Made by a program: the position numbers and the translations under genes. Source: Muraenolepis orangiensis (taxonomy: Eukaryota > Chordata > Actinopteri > Gadiformes > Muraenolepididae). From it: DNA of 64,000 nucleotides. The stretch is from the NCBI GenBank assembly GCA_027704905.1, contig JANIIK010000620.1, forward strand, positions 17,119 to 81,118. Direction: 5' to 3'. Positions 32,790 to 44,969 of this stretch are shown here, piece by piece. The notes under the pieces are model-generated. The model saw only the letters and a list, made by a program, of their open reading frames with translations, did no database searches and was not told the DNA's origin. The first letter of the stretch is position 1. Each line of letters opens with the position of its first letter.

Positions 32790-33403
32790 GGAATCCAGTT
32801 GAACTCGTTATACATTAATCGAATAACAGTTTGGTTTATCTGTTGAAACCTGTCTCGGTAGGAGTAAAACAGAAGCTATTGGGTAAGACGAAAATTATTG
32901 AATCCTGACTTACCTGATAACCGTTGGGGCTAGCTCCGCCCCTAGACTAACCTCAGTTATGTTAAAGGCGACCGTTTCCTTTGACCTGTGTTAATCCGTC
33001 GGTTAACCTACCTGAAGCAGCAGCAGCCTAAATAGTTAAGATTAACTTAATTTAGTAATTTAGCTTACCTATAGGCTCTGTCTTTTGCCAAGTCTGCTCT
33101 TTTGGAGGGGGAAAGACACGTGTTTTTGTCCAAGCTCTGAAGATCTACAGAAACAATATTTGGTATTTACGCGTCAATTTAATAAAAAAAAATTCTAAAT
33201 AATTAACGACTATAGCTAATTGCTATAGTCGTTAATTATTTAGAATTATTTTTTTTTTTATTAAATTGACGCGTAAATACCAAATATTGTTTCTGTAGAT
33301 CTTCAGAGCTTGGACAGAGCTTTTCTCAGAGCTTTGAACTTTTTCATTTTGCTGTCACTCTTCTTATAAAGGAAACACAGTGCACCGTTCCTACTGAGCA
33401 ACC
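32790..33403 (+). promoter_or_regulatory. 5' flank of lipoxygenase copy 3
   Basis: Matches the copy 2 flank (17590-18032) and copy 1 flank (2051-2600) with CTGTTGAAACCTGTCTCGGT, TGATAACC-GTTGGGGCTAGCT and TATAGGCTCTGTCTTTTGCC. Copy 3 keeps the GGGGCTAGCTCCGCCCCTAG segment (also in copy 1, absent from copy 2). It gains a long palindrome at 33127-33315. The TATA-like TATAAA is at 33365-33370. Confidence 0.55.
33127..33315. repeat. Long near-perfect palindrome just upstream of copy 3
   Basis: About 90-base arms (33127-33216 and 33222-33315) around the 5-base loop TAATT. They match except for a small indel in the A/T run. The arms are ordinary flank sequence plus its own reverse complement (TCTGAAGATCTACAGAAACA on the left, its complement on the right). 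Copies 1 and 2 have only one arm. It ends about 90 bases before the ATG. Confidence 0.93.
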
Positions 33404-36400
33404 ATGGCAGTGTATAAAATAGCGGTGACAACGGGGGACAGGCCAAACGCAGACACCTGGGACAACGTCTACGTCACCTTGATCGGCGCTGAGGGACAGA
33501 GCGAACGCACGCTGTTGGACAACTGGGGGCACGACCTTGGGAGAGGATCGGTGAGTCCATTCGATTGATTTTATTCTTAAATCTGTCTGTTGCACAGTGC
33601 TTACGACGTTGAACATGAGTCGTGTGCTTCTCCTCCTCCTCCTCCTCCTCCTCCTCCTCTCCCACAGAGCGGATGCTACTCGGTGAAAACCCCCAAGTCT
33701 CTGGGGGAACTTCTGCTCCTCAGGGTGGAGAAAGATCCCTTCTTCTTTGCCTCCGAACATGACGAGTGGTTCTGCACCAAGATCGTGGTGACCACACCCA
33801 AGGGAGAGGCCCTTCTGTTCCCCTGCCACCGATGGGTGTCCCGTGGTGGGGATTTCGAGCTGAGGGGAGGGCCAGGTCAGATTATGACAGAAAATACCTT
33901 TTTATTTCAAAAGCTTTAACAATGAAGCTGAAATGAAAGCAATACCAGACTTTTTCCTTGAGGGTTAATGTGGAACGTTCTGTTCCACATTAACCCTCAA
34001 GGAAAAAGTCTGGTATTGCTTTCATTTCAGCTTCATTGTAATTATAAATAATATAATATATATAAAATGAATTATAAATATATATATTATAATAATGAGA
34101 TGATGATGATGATGATGATGATGACGATGAAGCACTGCCTACTATTCAAAATATTTTATAGCCCGAAAAATATTTGAGGATACTCTTCCTGTGCTACTCG
34201 AGCATCGTAAGAAAGAGTTGGAGCAGAGAAAACAAGCATACCAGTGAGTCACCACTTCCCAGTATGTTTGGAATTGCTCAAATCGTACGGTTTTAAATTC
34301 AGTTTAGAAGCCATCTTGTGTTTTTGTGTAATTGGTTTTATTGTGGTCCTCTCACCAAAGGTATGCGGTGTTAGCTGAGGGCTTACCGAAATGCAACGCT
34401 TTCGATACGCTCTTGAAAGTCCCAAGCGACATCAGTATTTCCGCATCCAGATTAGCTGAAATAGCTACTATATCAGCATCTTCGTAAGTCTATGACTGAA
34501 CCATATCTGCAAAATCTGGATTGTATCAATATTATTGAATGTATTGCCTGTTCAATTCCTTATTTCTTGTGTGCCAAAAAAATATATTGTCATGATTCTG
34601 TCAACAATCTTTTGTTGTATCCACTGCTAGTGAGTTGGAACTCACGGCAAAGGGTCTGAAAGACTCCACCGAGAATTGGAAAGACTTCGAGGAGCTCAAA
34701 TCGCTCTTTCGTGGCAAAACATCCGCCATGTATGGTAAGTGGTTGCGATATTTAACCATTAGACCCACAGCAATATTATGTTGCATTTTCTCCCCATACA
34801 AGTACGCAATCACCAATATACAGTAAGTAGTATGTTGCATCTCAGCTCTCAGTTCACACAAAATGCACAGACTCAAACCCTTCGATTGAAGTGAATCACG
34901 TGTTCTCCACCGCGCCCTTTCCAGATTACGTCGCTGATCACTGGCAGGACGATGACTTCTACGGATTCCAGTTCCTCAACGGGGTGAACCCCAATATGAT
35001 CCAACTATGCTCCCAGATTCCTCCTAACTTCCAAGTAACGGACGCCATGGTGAAGCCATTTCTCCAGGAGGGCACCTCCCTGGAGAAGGAGATGAAGGTA
35101 TGTTCGGAAAAGGGTTTTTCTTCTGTTCAAAAACCATCACTAAACTAGGTTCAAAAACAGAACCAATTTTGATCTTATTCCATACAGAATGGGAATATCT
35201 TCTTCTGTGACTACAAGACATTGGATGGGATACAGACCAGAGTCTATGATGGTGAACAACTGGTCGTTGCTACTGGCTTCTGTTTACTGTACATGAACCC
35301 AGAAAATAAACTGAAGCCGATTGCAATCCAGGTATTATTATTTATATTGTTTACTTCATCACATATTAACAGAAAGTCGCCTTGGTGAAGGATGACTGTT
35401 GACTGGTTATTTAAGATTTGCATTTTTTCTCCAGAATGAATTATTCAACCAACCAACCGATTGTCCCGTGTGTTATAACGTTATAGGCTGAAACGTGTGT
35501 GATGCAATGCCGCCTTCTAGTGGTAACCTTTGGTAGTGTTCCTTGACGTCGCTGATTATTTTCTTTTATGTTTTGAGACTGAACATCCCGTCTGCTGGCC
35601 GTTGTTCTGTTACGTTAAGTTATATTATGTCATGTTTACACAACATGTCAGCAGGTGTAATATAATGAATATGTTTCACGTTTGAACAGTTCCGCTCCTA
35701 TTGACTGTTTTGCAATTTTGCCATCACCTGTACATAAACCGATAATTAAGCCTGGGCAAAGAAAACAATGGCTGAATGTTTTTTGCCTTTTGAAAGATAT
35801 TTACAGTGAATAGCAGGATTGACAGGGATCTGCCTTGTTGTCATGTGTCCGACCCCCTGCACGCAGCTTCTGCAACAACCCGCAAAGGAAAACAACATTT
35901 TTCTACCAAGTGACACCGAGACGGACTGGCTCCTCGCCAAGATGTTCATCAAGAATGCAGACAGCATCCACCACCAGTCCATCAATCATCTCCTGAACAC
36001 ACACTTTGTGGTACATGGGTGTGCCCTCGCCACATTGCGAAACCTGCCTCTGATTCACCCACTCTACAAGGTGGGTCCCGGCATGAGTTTAACAGCATGA
36101 AATATTTTAACGTCCAATGGTAAATATCCGCTGGTATTGACATTGTTTATATTTTTTTTATTATTTCTACAGCTCCTCATTCCCCACTTCCGCCAAACGC
36201 TCCACGTAAACACGTTGGCACAAAATGCAGTGAAGGACCGATCAGGAATTTTTAGCAGAGTATAAACACTTCATTTCACAAATCGCAAAAAACTGGTATT
36301 GGTGATTAAAACCTTGCAACCGTCTCTCCTGATATTCAGTGGTCAATATTAATTAATTTATCTTTTGAAATCAATATGCAAGGTTTATTATGGAGTTTGT

Positions 36401-37836
36401 GGCAAAAATAACAGCGAGTCACCATACAAGAAGGCTAGTTTACGCAATGTCACAATCACAAAGACTAAAGTGATCCATTTGTGTTATTCATATTCGCGGC
36501 AGGATCGGCACAAGAAAGTGATTTCTACCCGATCTATCTTCAATGGGTAGCGGATGGTTTCAGTGACGCCAGGAGAGATTGTTACGGCGGTTTGATCACA
36601 CAAACATTTGATACAACCCGTGTTGTCCTTCGAAGGCTAACATGTGGTCCATGCCACGTTCGTTTCGTTCCTTATGCTTGACTAGAATACCTTAACTTTG
36701 GAGGGGTGGCTGAAACTGATGGCACAGGTTCACCAATCGGAGACCACGTACAGCTCCCTCTGTCTGCCGGAGAACATGGCGGCGAGAGGACTGATGTCAG
36801 TGCCCAACTTCCACTACAGAGACGACGGGCTGGAGCTGTGGGGCCACATCCAGAGGTCTGTAAAAAGAAGTCCACTCCACACCATGTGGAGCTAGGATTC
36901 CAATTCACTCCACATGTGGTGTTCCCTTGATTTGTGTGTGTGTATTGGCCAGGGACAAAGCAGAAAACATTATGACTTTTTAAAATAACTTGTTAAAATA
37001 ACACAACGCTGATATACTGTTTGTCAAGGCCTAGTATTTAGAGATGGAAAAAAACAATTCCTTTCTGGGATACGATTCCCTGATTCAGTTCACCTAATGG
37101 ATCTGTGTCTTCTGAGTCGTTCGCAAACTAGTTCAGTGTCACTTCCGGTTCGTCTCTTCCGGTTGGCATGAAATTGATCTGAAACACTTCGCGTTATGTA
37201 AACAAAGCCTATTTTTTAAGCTAAATAAACAAGCTAGTTTTAAGCCGTAAGCTCAATATCACCAATAAATCATGAGAAATAATATTTGTTATTGAATAGC
37301 CTACGTAATATCGTTAATATTGTAGGCCTACCTAGGCTTGTTTGTTAAAAACCACAAACAGCTCATCACGTGCAAAATCGTGAAAATGCTGCATTTATAA
37401 AATCTCCTGTCTGTTTTAAACATATAGGCTATAGGCTAGTAGCCAGGAGATGGCGTAGTTCCCTCACAACGAAGGTACAGGAGTCGGGACACGCCAGAGA
37501 CGAGGGACTGATGGAGTTGGTGAGTCTTGAGTCAGTGAACTGAACTAGTTCTTTACAACTCTGTCACTCCCTAGGCTCTGGCGTGTCTTGACTCCCGTTC
37601 CCACTCACAGGTCAGACTGGAGATTTGAGAGAAAAAGTCTTGTTGATTTGTTCCTTCTAAAAATGTAGCAAAGCACAACTCTTTAAAAAATATTTGAAAT
37701 ATTTAAAAAATATTTGAAATATTTTTGCACTTCACCACATAAATTCAAGTAATATTATTATTTATAATAATATTATAATATAATATAATATAATTATTTA
37801 ATTTTTAAAAGAACTGGAAATGCAATAAAAAACAAC

Positions 37837-37875
<39 letters not shown>

Positions 37876-39531
37876 TACATTTATAAATAGAAATGTCTCC
37901 CGTTCCCACTTCCAGTTCTTTCCTAATTAGTGTGTTTGTTCGTTCGTTAACCTGTCAACTCCCGACTCCAAGTTCTTTCCTCAGTAGTTTGTTTGTTGAT
38001 TTGTTCACAAATTGCCTGTCGACTCCCAACTCAGTGACTCACAGTACTTTCCTAAGTGGTTTGTTTGTTCGTAGATTCGTTCACGAATCAACTGTTGACT
38101 CCCGACTCCCACTTCTTTCCTAAATAGTTTGTTGATTTGTTCAACTAAAGGGAGGACGAAGGAGAGTGGTGGATTCAGAACAGTTATCCCACCTCCTCGA
38201 TGAGTCAGATGCGTAGCTTGACCAATAAGAAAGCCTAATTTCACTTGTTTGGGCTACAGCCCTCCCTATGCTGCTTCACAGTCAAATCAGGGAGCGATCC
38301 TGCCCACGAGGCACTTTAATAAGTCTGCGGCGAACCAATAATAAAAAAAAGCCAAAGAAGTGAACAAACAAATTAGATGGAAGATGGGATTGAACAATTT
38401 GTTCTCGTTCACTGAAAATATTCGAGTCGTTCGTTTGTTTGTGTTGTTGTTGTTTTTTTACCTGTAAACCTGCAGTTGTTATAAAAAACAGTTCCACTTT
38501 GTTGTTCATAAAGTGTATTTAATGTTTGGTAGCTTTAAAAGGTGGGTCATGCGGTATATCCTTTGGAGAACACATTTTGCAGATGAAAGAAAGCGTGATT
38601 CTGTGTTTTTCCTCCTCAAGCTTTGCAAAGGCAATGGTGGACAGATATTACCCATCAAACGACGACGTAATCAGAGACTCTGAGCTGCAGAATTGGATCA
38701 AGGAGATCTTCACCAACACCTTCTTAGGAAATTTCCGCTCAGGTAGCTTCTGGTGCTTGTGGACTGGACTAGTTGCAATCCTATAACACCACATTGATTA
38801 CACCTTATCAATAATACATGAGTAACTGCAAATGAATGATTTGTCAAAAAGGAATTCCTCAAGGCTTTACCAATGCAGAGCAACTGGCCAAGTTCATCAC
38901 CATGGTGATCTTCAGAGCGTCGGCGCAACATGCTGCAGTCGACTATGGACAGGTGAGTACTACTGATCTGGAAAAATATATTCTTAATTCATTTAAATTC
39001 AAAATGTAAAGACATCTTGTAATTCAAAACACATTTGAAAATGACCTTATAAAGTGATCCATTGTCTTCCAACGTTTCAGTTTGATTACTCTGGCTGGGC
39101 ACCAAACAACCCCATGTTGATGCGCAAACCTCCCCCATCCACAAAGGGAGTGTCGACCATGGAGACCATTTTTGAGACACTTCCCAATCAGGGGGATACC
39201 GTCGCACTAGAGTCCGCCTTTTTGACTTTCACCACAAAATTTAAAGATTCTGTAAGCTTTTGTAATGTATTGATTGTTTATTCATCTCAACGGTCTATCT
39301 TGTCGAACAATTTTTTTATTATGACGGTTATATATATCTTTTTTTCCCCAGGTCCCTCTTGGCTCATACCCCTCTGAGCACTTTGGTGAGCCTGCCCCCC
39401 TGGGGATTATCAAGTTGTTCCAAGAGCGCTTGGCCTCTCTCGGCGAAAAGATTGCAAAGCGGAACGCCGAACTCCCAGTGCCGTACCCGTACTTACACCC
39501 GGCTCAGATGGAGAACAGTATCAGCGTTTAA
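33404..39531 (+). CDS. Lipoxygenase copy 3, complete 14-exon gene
   Basis: Exons: 33404-33550, 33668-33875, 34162-34243, 34361-34483, 34631-34734, 34871-35097, 35188-35331, 35867-36070, 36173-36259, 36686-36855, 38621-38742, 38852-38952, 39081-39251 and 39352-39531. All have GT/AG sites and matching phases, and total 2070 bases, giving 689 residues plus stop. Domains: PLAT at about 1-118, then the lipoxygenase domain. Predicted iron ligands are His381 and His386 (HHQSINHLL) and His566 (SAQHAAVDYG). The fourth position, Asn or His in most animal enzymes, is Asp570. The C-terminal residue, normally Ile, is Val689 (ENSISV). Family motifs kept include TYSSLCLPE, YYPSNDDV and YPYLHPAQMEN. The closest type is probably ALOXE3/ALOX12B/ALOX5-like; the exact subtype cannot be fixed by eye. 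Such enzymes oxygenate arachidonate-like fatty acids or isomerise their hydroperoxides. Intron 10 is 1.8 kb and repeat-rich. Confidence 0.88.
33919..34039. repeat. Perfect 58-bp palindrome in intron 2 of copy 3
   Basis: Arms 33919-33976 and 33982-34039 are exact reverse complements around the 5-base loop GTTCT. The arm is normal intron 2 sequence (CCCTCAAGGAAAAAGTCTGG) that occurs once in copies 1 and 2. Confidence 0.95.
37681..37875. repeat. AT-rich simple repeats in copy 3 intron 10
   Basis: AAATATTTGAAATATTT units (37687-37725), a TAATATAATATAAT tract (37755-37798) and an (AAT)n run of about 14 units (37835-37875). Confidence 0.85.
37890..38150. repeat. Degenerate ~65-75 bp tandem repeats in intron 10
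   Basis: Three to four imperfect units of the type GACTCCCGACTCC, CTTCTTTCCT, then TAGTTTGTTTGTTGATTCGTTCAC. Scattered similar pieces occur at 37540-37620 and 38400-38440. They are non-coding. Confidence 0.7.
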
Positions 39532-39539
39532 AATTGGTC

Positions 39540-40365
39540 AAGGGTTATTAGGGTAAAACAAAACCGTACACATTTTGAATTTGGATCTGTATTTGAAACA
39601 TCTTTCTCTTGCTAAAGCTGTGTGTGTGTGTGTGTGTGTGTCTGTCTGTTTTTGTCACTTATATTGCATCGGTCGCTGTGGTAGCGGCCGCTGGGGTTGG
39701 GGGTGTACCTTTTGAACCTATAATTCTGTTACGATTGTTGTGTGTTAAAATCAAGACCGTTTATGTCTCAGGTGAGGGTGTTCACCTTTCAAATCATCAT
39801 TCTTTATGCTATGTTATTGTCTGTTATTCATAATATTTAGCATCTTCTAAAGACTCAAACTACTGTCTTAGTTAACGATGACCAGCTGGGACGCATTCCG
39901 CAACACTAAACTATGGCAGTGGAGAAGGCCATTCACGGCGTTCTTTCAAATTACATGCATCGCTTATTCAATGAAAAAATCTTCACAATTAAACATTTAC
40001 GACGAATATTTCTTTGAATGTCTTCAATTGTTGCATTCACCAAGCTGCAAAACATTTGTGATTAGTTGGATACATTTTCCGCACTTTTTAATACGACTCA
40101 TTCCCGTGTAACAATTATCTGTAAAACACAAACATGCACCTGTTGGACATTCCATGCCAAATTGTCCCGGTATTCTGAATAGCGTTGTTTTGGATGTAGG
40201 CCTACTACAGCGCTGTGCGTTTCTTGCTAAGGGCTGTAATTGATGGCAAATTGGCGACACGCTACAAATCCAACCAACTTGCGTTTATACAAACAATGCG
40301 ATATGCCTTAACATGATTGCAATAATAAAAAATATATTGCTCTTATGTATTGCAGCCTATACGAG
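39540..40365. other. 3' flank of lipoxygenase copy 3, no gene seen
   Basis: Contains a short (GT)n at 39619-39642. It has ATTAAA at about 39988 and AATAAA at about 40324 as possible poly-A signals. Part of this flank is mirrored beyond copy 4. No exon was recognised. Confidence 0.45.
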
Positions 40366-40494
<129 letters not shown>

Positions 40495-40508
40495 AGGTAG
40501 TTAGATAC

Positions 40509-40552
40509 ATACGGTGTGACCATTGGTATGTTAATGTCATGATCTTGTCGTA
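40509..40552 (+). repeat. 44-bp direct duplicate, left copy
   Basis: Starts ATACGGTGTGACCATTGG and ends CTTGTCGTA. It is identical to 41440-41483. The two copies flank a GATA repeat plus a solo LTR. Confidence 0.95.
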
Positions 40553-40626
40553 GGTAGGTAGATAGGTAGGTATATAGATAGATAGATAGGTAGGTATATA
40601 GATAAGTAAGTAGGTAGGTAGGTAGA

Positions 40627-41412
40627 TGTAGTATAATTTCTACTCGGTGGAATAAGAATCTTTCTCAGAGGTCCGGATACTAAGTTCAAGGTGTTTATTG
40701 AACAAAGCATCAAATTCATCAGTTGCAACGAGATGGAGCCTGCCGTGCCAATTCGCAGAACTGGCGACGCGCTCCTTTACCAAACATTATATAGACAATA
40801 GCATCATAAAACATCCACTACTCCTAGTGGTCAAAGTAACAAACATCAACTTAATACTATTGGTCTGAGAGGTACAACCAGTATCCTGGTTGGTCACGGT
40901 GTCTTCATCGTCACGTCACAAGTTTATGGCTCAAACCCCCAAGGGGGTCGTATTTGGCAATGCCTGTTGGTCTTATCTCTGGCAATCAGGGGGTCGCATT
41001 CCTCAACATGCATGGTCCTTACAATGTATACATATATCACAGATAGCGCTTTAGTTTTATACTTAGTGTATAAAAATACACTACACCTTATTACCCAGTA
41101 TATCATTTTCACACATTCCGTGGCTTGTACAACACTTAATTCTTATTGGTCAAACGTCCCCCACGGCACTACTCCCTACGGCTATAACTCATGTTACATC
41201 CCGTAGGATACCGTTGAAAACCCCCTAAAGGCACCCTTATAAGGGCCTGAAGGGACACCAACACCTACACATCTGGAACATCTCAACACATCTCTATGTC
41301 CTAGTGGGCCTTGGGGTCCACCAGCAGATTATGCTGTAGCCACCTACTGCAATGTATAGAGGATCAAAAGACAGTGTTTTAGATTATAATAAGGGTATAC
41401 AAATACACTACA
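40627..41412 (+). mobile_element. Solo LTR (786 bp) in a TAGA microsatellite
   Basis: Ends are TGTAGT...ACTACA, inverted and TG/CA-bounded, with TAGA on both sides (40623-40626 and 41413-41416). That duplication is ambiguous because the host is a TAGA repeat. It has no coding content. The first ~110 bases resemble the sequence upstream of lipoxygenase copies 1 and 2. The retroelement superfamily cannot be told. Confidence 0.7.
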
Positions 41413-41439
41413 TAGATAGATAGATCGATCGATCGATTG

Positions 41440-41483
41440 ATACGGTGTGACCATTGGTATGTTAATGTCATGATCTTGTCGTA
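41440..41483 (+). repeat. 44-bp direct duplicate, right copy
   Basis: Identical to 40509-40552. Confidence 0.95.
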
Positions 41484-41814
41484 CTATGTTTAGGCGTTTG
41501 TGATGGGTATTGTAAAGTTCTTAAAATCCTGTCAGACACCAAGTATTATTGAATTTTCTTGGAGGATTTATTAGGATGGAAATATACAAAAACATTCCAC
41601 TTTAACATAGCTCTCTTAGCTCCCATTTTCTTGTTTCTTATTCTAACCTTATTTATTTTGCAACATCAACCAAATGCGCCACAAAGAGCACAACCCTCTT
41701 TTTTTTAACAATAACATTCAACTCAAATCTTTCTTTTGCATTATATCCTTCAGTAAAATCACATTATTCAAAGTTTGTAAGGTATAGCGGGGGTCCTCGG
41801 TTTATCCTGACTGG

Positions 41815-42125
41815 ATAAACTGTTTGTTTCAACTACTGGAGGGACTGAACTTCTTGACCCATCTGGAATAGTCTGAGTATATTTGTGTTGCTAATCAGGT
41901 TGATACTAACTGTAACTAGAGTTTTGCAAGTAAGTTGTACTTTAATCATTAGTCCATTGTTAGCCAAGTGTTGAAGTGTAGTCTGAGTATATTTAGTTGC
42001 TTACCAGGTTGATACTTACTGTAACTCGAGTTGGTCAGGTTGATACTAAGTGTAACAAGAGTGTTGCAAGTAAGTTTTGCTTCACTCATTGGTCTATTGT
42101 TAGTCAAGTGGTCAGGTAGTGCTTA
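41815..42125 (+). repeat. Imperfect tandem duplication
   Basis: Two to three diverged units of about 110-150 bases share AGTCTGAGTATATTT-GTTGCT, CAGGTTGATACTAA-TGTAAC and GTTGCAAGTAAGTT-T, then TTGTTAG-CAAGTG. They are non-coding. The interval 41485-41815 holds nothing recognisable. Confidence 0.6.
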
Positions 42126-42179
42126 AGTGTTGTGGCAAGAATAAGGCTACAGTCGACTTTTTCAAGTTTGACTTCTACA

Positions 42180-43697
42180 CAGACGCTGGGTCAAACCCAG
42201 GCGCCGCCGTGATCCCACAAACCTCATTTACCCTACTCTGTCTACCCATGGAGAGCTAGTGGTAACTGGGGGGCTTTGGAATTGCCAGTCGGCAGTGCAC
42301 CACATGCTCACTGGATCCAGTTCCCTCCCCTCTGCTTCAGTCTACTGAGCCTAAACTCCTGCCCTTCCTGACACACATCATCAACGCATCTCTGATGTAT
42401 GGATGCTATCCCGCTGCTTTCAAGACTGCCAGAGTTACCCCCCTCCTGAAGAAACCAACACTCGACCCCTCTGAACTTAAGATCTACAGACCGGTATCCC
42501 TTTTGCCTTTCTTATCCAAAACTCTTGAATGTGCTGTCTTTAACCAATTTTCCTTGTACCTCCACCAGAACTACCTCTTGGACCCCCACCAATCTGGTTT
42601 CAAGGTGGGTCACTCGACAGAATCTGCCCTTCTGGCAGTGACTGAATCACTCCATGTTGCTAGAGTGAATTCTCTCTCCTCGGTCCTGATTCTCCTTGAC
42701 CTGTCTGCAGCATTTGACACTGTGAACCACCATATTCTCTTTTCCACCCTTGATGGGATGGATGTCTCCGGCTCGGATATCTCCTTGTTCCTGCATCCTA
42801 CCTGATGGGTCGCTCCTACCAGGTGGCACTGGGAGGGTCTGTATCAGAACCACGCAGACTGACTACTGGGGTTCCACAAGGATCGGTCCTGGGTCCTCTT
42901 CTCTTCTCCATCTACACAAGGTCCCTTGCCCCTGTTATCCACTCCCATGACTTATCCTACCACTGCTATGCTGACGAAACCCAACTGGTCTTGTCGTTTC
43001 CCCCCTCGGACACGCAATGCCACGTGCTTAGCAGACATCTCAAAGTGAATGTCGATGCACCACCTAAAGCTCATTTGCCATCAGGCCCCTGGAGCTCATT
43101 TAGAAAGCTGCAGCTTGCCTGGCGTTCAACCGACCAGTTCTTGACAAGGTCAAGGTCTTGACTAGTTCAAGACCTTGGTGCTAGCCTACAAGGCAGTGAA
43201 AGGAACAGATCCATCCTACCTTCAGGCAATGGTAAAGCCCTATATCCCTGCCCGTCCACTTCGCTCTGCTTCTTCAGGCCGTCTGCTTGCCACCTTGCTA
43301 AGGGGCCCTTGTGGCTGATCTACGTGGTCACGGCTCTTCTCTGTCCTGGCCCCAATTTGGTGGAATAAACTCCCCACGGATGTCAGGACTACAGAGTCAT
43401 TGCCCATCTTCCGCCGCAGGCTGGAAACTCATCTCTTCAGGAAACACTACCCAGATCCTTCCTCCTAGTGCATCCTCATATCACTTTTTACAAGTGTCTT
43501 ACTAACTAGAATATCTAAGTAGATTGTTAGGTAGATTGTTGTTGTTGTTCTATATTGTTTGCCAACTTATTGTACTTTTATCTTACTGTAATTTTAACTG
43601 AAGTTATTGTATTTTTACCTAAGCACTGGGTCAGTTCTTGGTTGTAAGTTGCTTTGGATAAAAGTGTCTGCTAAATGACTGTAAAGTAATGTAATGT
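42180..43697 (+). mobile_element. L2-type LINE (different subfamily), decayed
   Basis: RT coding remnants lie at 42395-43161: AFKTARVTPLLKKP, PVSLLPFLSKTLE, LILLDLSAAFDTVNHHIL and LTTGVPQGSVLGPLLFSIYT. The catalytic motif reads YADETQL, where the family has YADDTQL. There is a frameshift near 42790. The 3' end has the typical fish L2 tail TTGCTTTGGATAAAAGTGTCTGCTAAATG (about 43650-43680). It is 5'-truncated and inactive. Confidence 0.9.
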
Positions 43698-43699
43698 TT

Positions 43700-44785
43700 A
43701 ACACTCAAGATTAACTTTGTTTGATCTACCTTCAGCTATATGTTACAGTTTTCCATTACTTACTGCACTTACTTGTGCACTCGAGAAAGGTATGTTTGTC
43801 TGTGAAATACGTTACACCCTTATTCCGGATGAGCACGATGCAAGATGTGTTGTGCGTCGCCAACTGTGCTGAATATTTGTCAAGTTTCTGTTTTATTCAT
43901 GTATTATGTTTAGTTGAACCAATGAACCAATTTGCTGATGTAATTTGAATAGATAGAGCCAAAAGCAGATTACTCTTTTAACATGGCCAGTTGTCTTTGT
44001 GACTGAAGAGGCTTTCAATCAGTGTGCCAATAACAAACAGTCTTTCTCAATGCCCAATTGACAGGAAAGAACGGAAAACAACAGCAACACATCCTTAACA
44101 ACAATGCAGCAACCTTGCAACATTGTTTTGATGACCATTCCCATTAGGCATTCAAAAATGGGCTTAGTTTAGGCATTGGATTCACGATGGTGACATTTTA
44201 GGTGTAAGGTTTTGTCATACGCTTTTTACAACTGTAGCATATATTCTGCAGAGCTGCACATCTGTAAACAATGGCGACACCCTTTGGTGACTTAAGGATT
44301 GCAGCTACCTCTGAGCCACTCATAGGAAAGTGCGTCAACATCAAGGCATAACTAAGTATTACAATATTTTTTGGAAAATAAATACGTTCATTTATATTAA
44401 TGTTTAAAACGGAATCCACAGTGCTGGTCTCCTCATGCCCTGTCTATGAACGACAAACACACTGGGAGTTGGCATGAATAAAAAAAGAAAAAATATATAT
44501 GTTTATTTCCAAATGATGAAAAACATAACTGAGTCCTATCTACAGCCTGGCAATCATTGGTATTGTCTTGTAATGTAGACCATGGGTGTCCTTGTTTGCC
44601 CGATCTATGAAATTCATGTTTCTAAGTGTGGAACGAGCTCTTGCATACTAGGGGAGTCGCGCTCAAACGGGTGCCGTTGATTTATTTCTTGTCGTGATGC
44701 AAATTTAGAATCTCTCTCCCTTCTCCATCCATCTGATGGCTAACACTATAACTATTTCTCCATTAAGCATCATCAATCACCGGGG
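43700..44785. other. Non-coding interval, nothing recognised
   Basis: Short chance frames only. I see no repeat or gene family I can name. Confidence 0.45.
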
Positions 44786-44790
44786 GGGTT

Positions 44791-44810
44791 GCGCGCACAC
44801 ACGCACACAC

Positions 44811-44879
<69 letters not shown>

Positions 44880-44886
44880 TACACAG
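44791..44886. repeat. (AC)n microsatellite
   Basis: About 45 AC units with a few AG/AT interruptions, lying in the 3' flank of lipoxygenase copy 4. The mirrored position in copy 3 has a short GT run (39619-39642). Confidence 0.95.
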
Positions 44887-44969
44887 CTTGAAGTAAGAGG
44901 TTTCAAATCCAAATCCAAATTCAAAATGTGTAGGGTTTCATTTCACCCTAATAACCCCAATTTTAAATG

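Noticed and set aside
37486..37600. Inverted pair GACACGCCAGAG / CTCTGGCGTGTC as TIRs of a small transposon
   Set aside because: The match is imperfect outside the 12-base core, and no flanking duplication was found.
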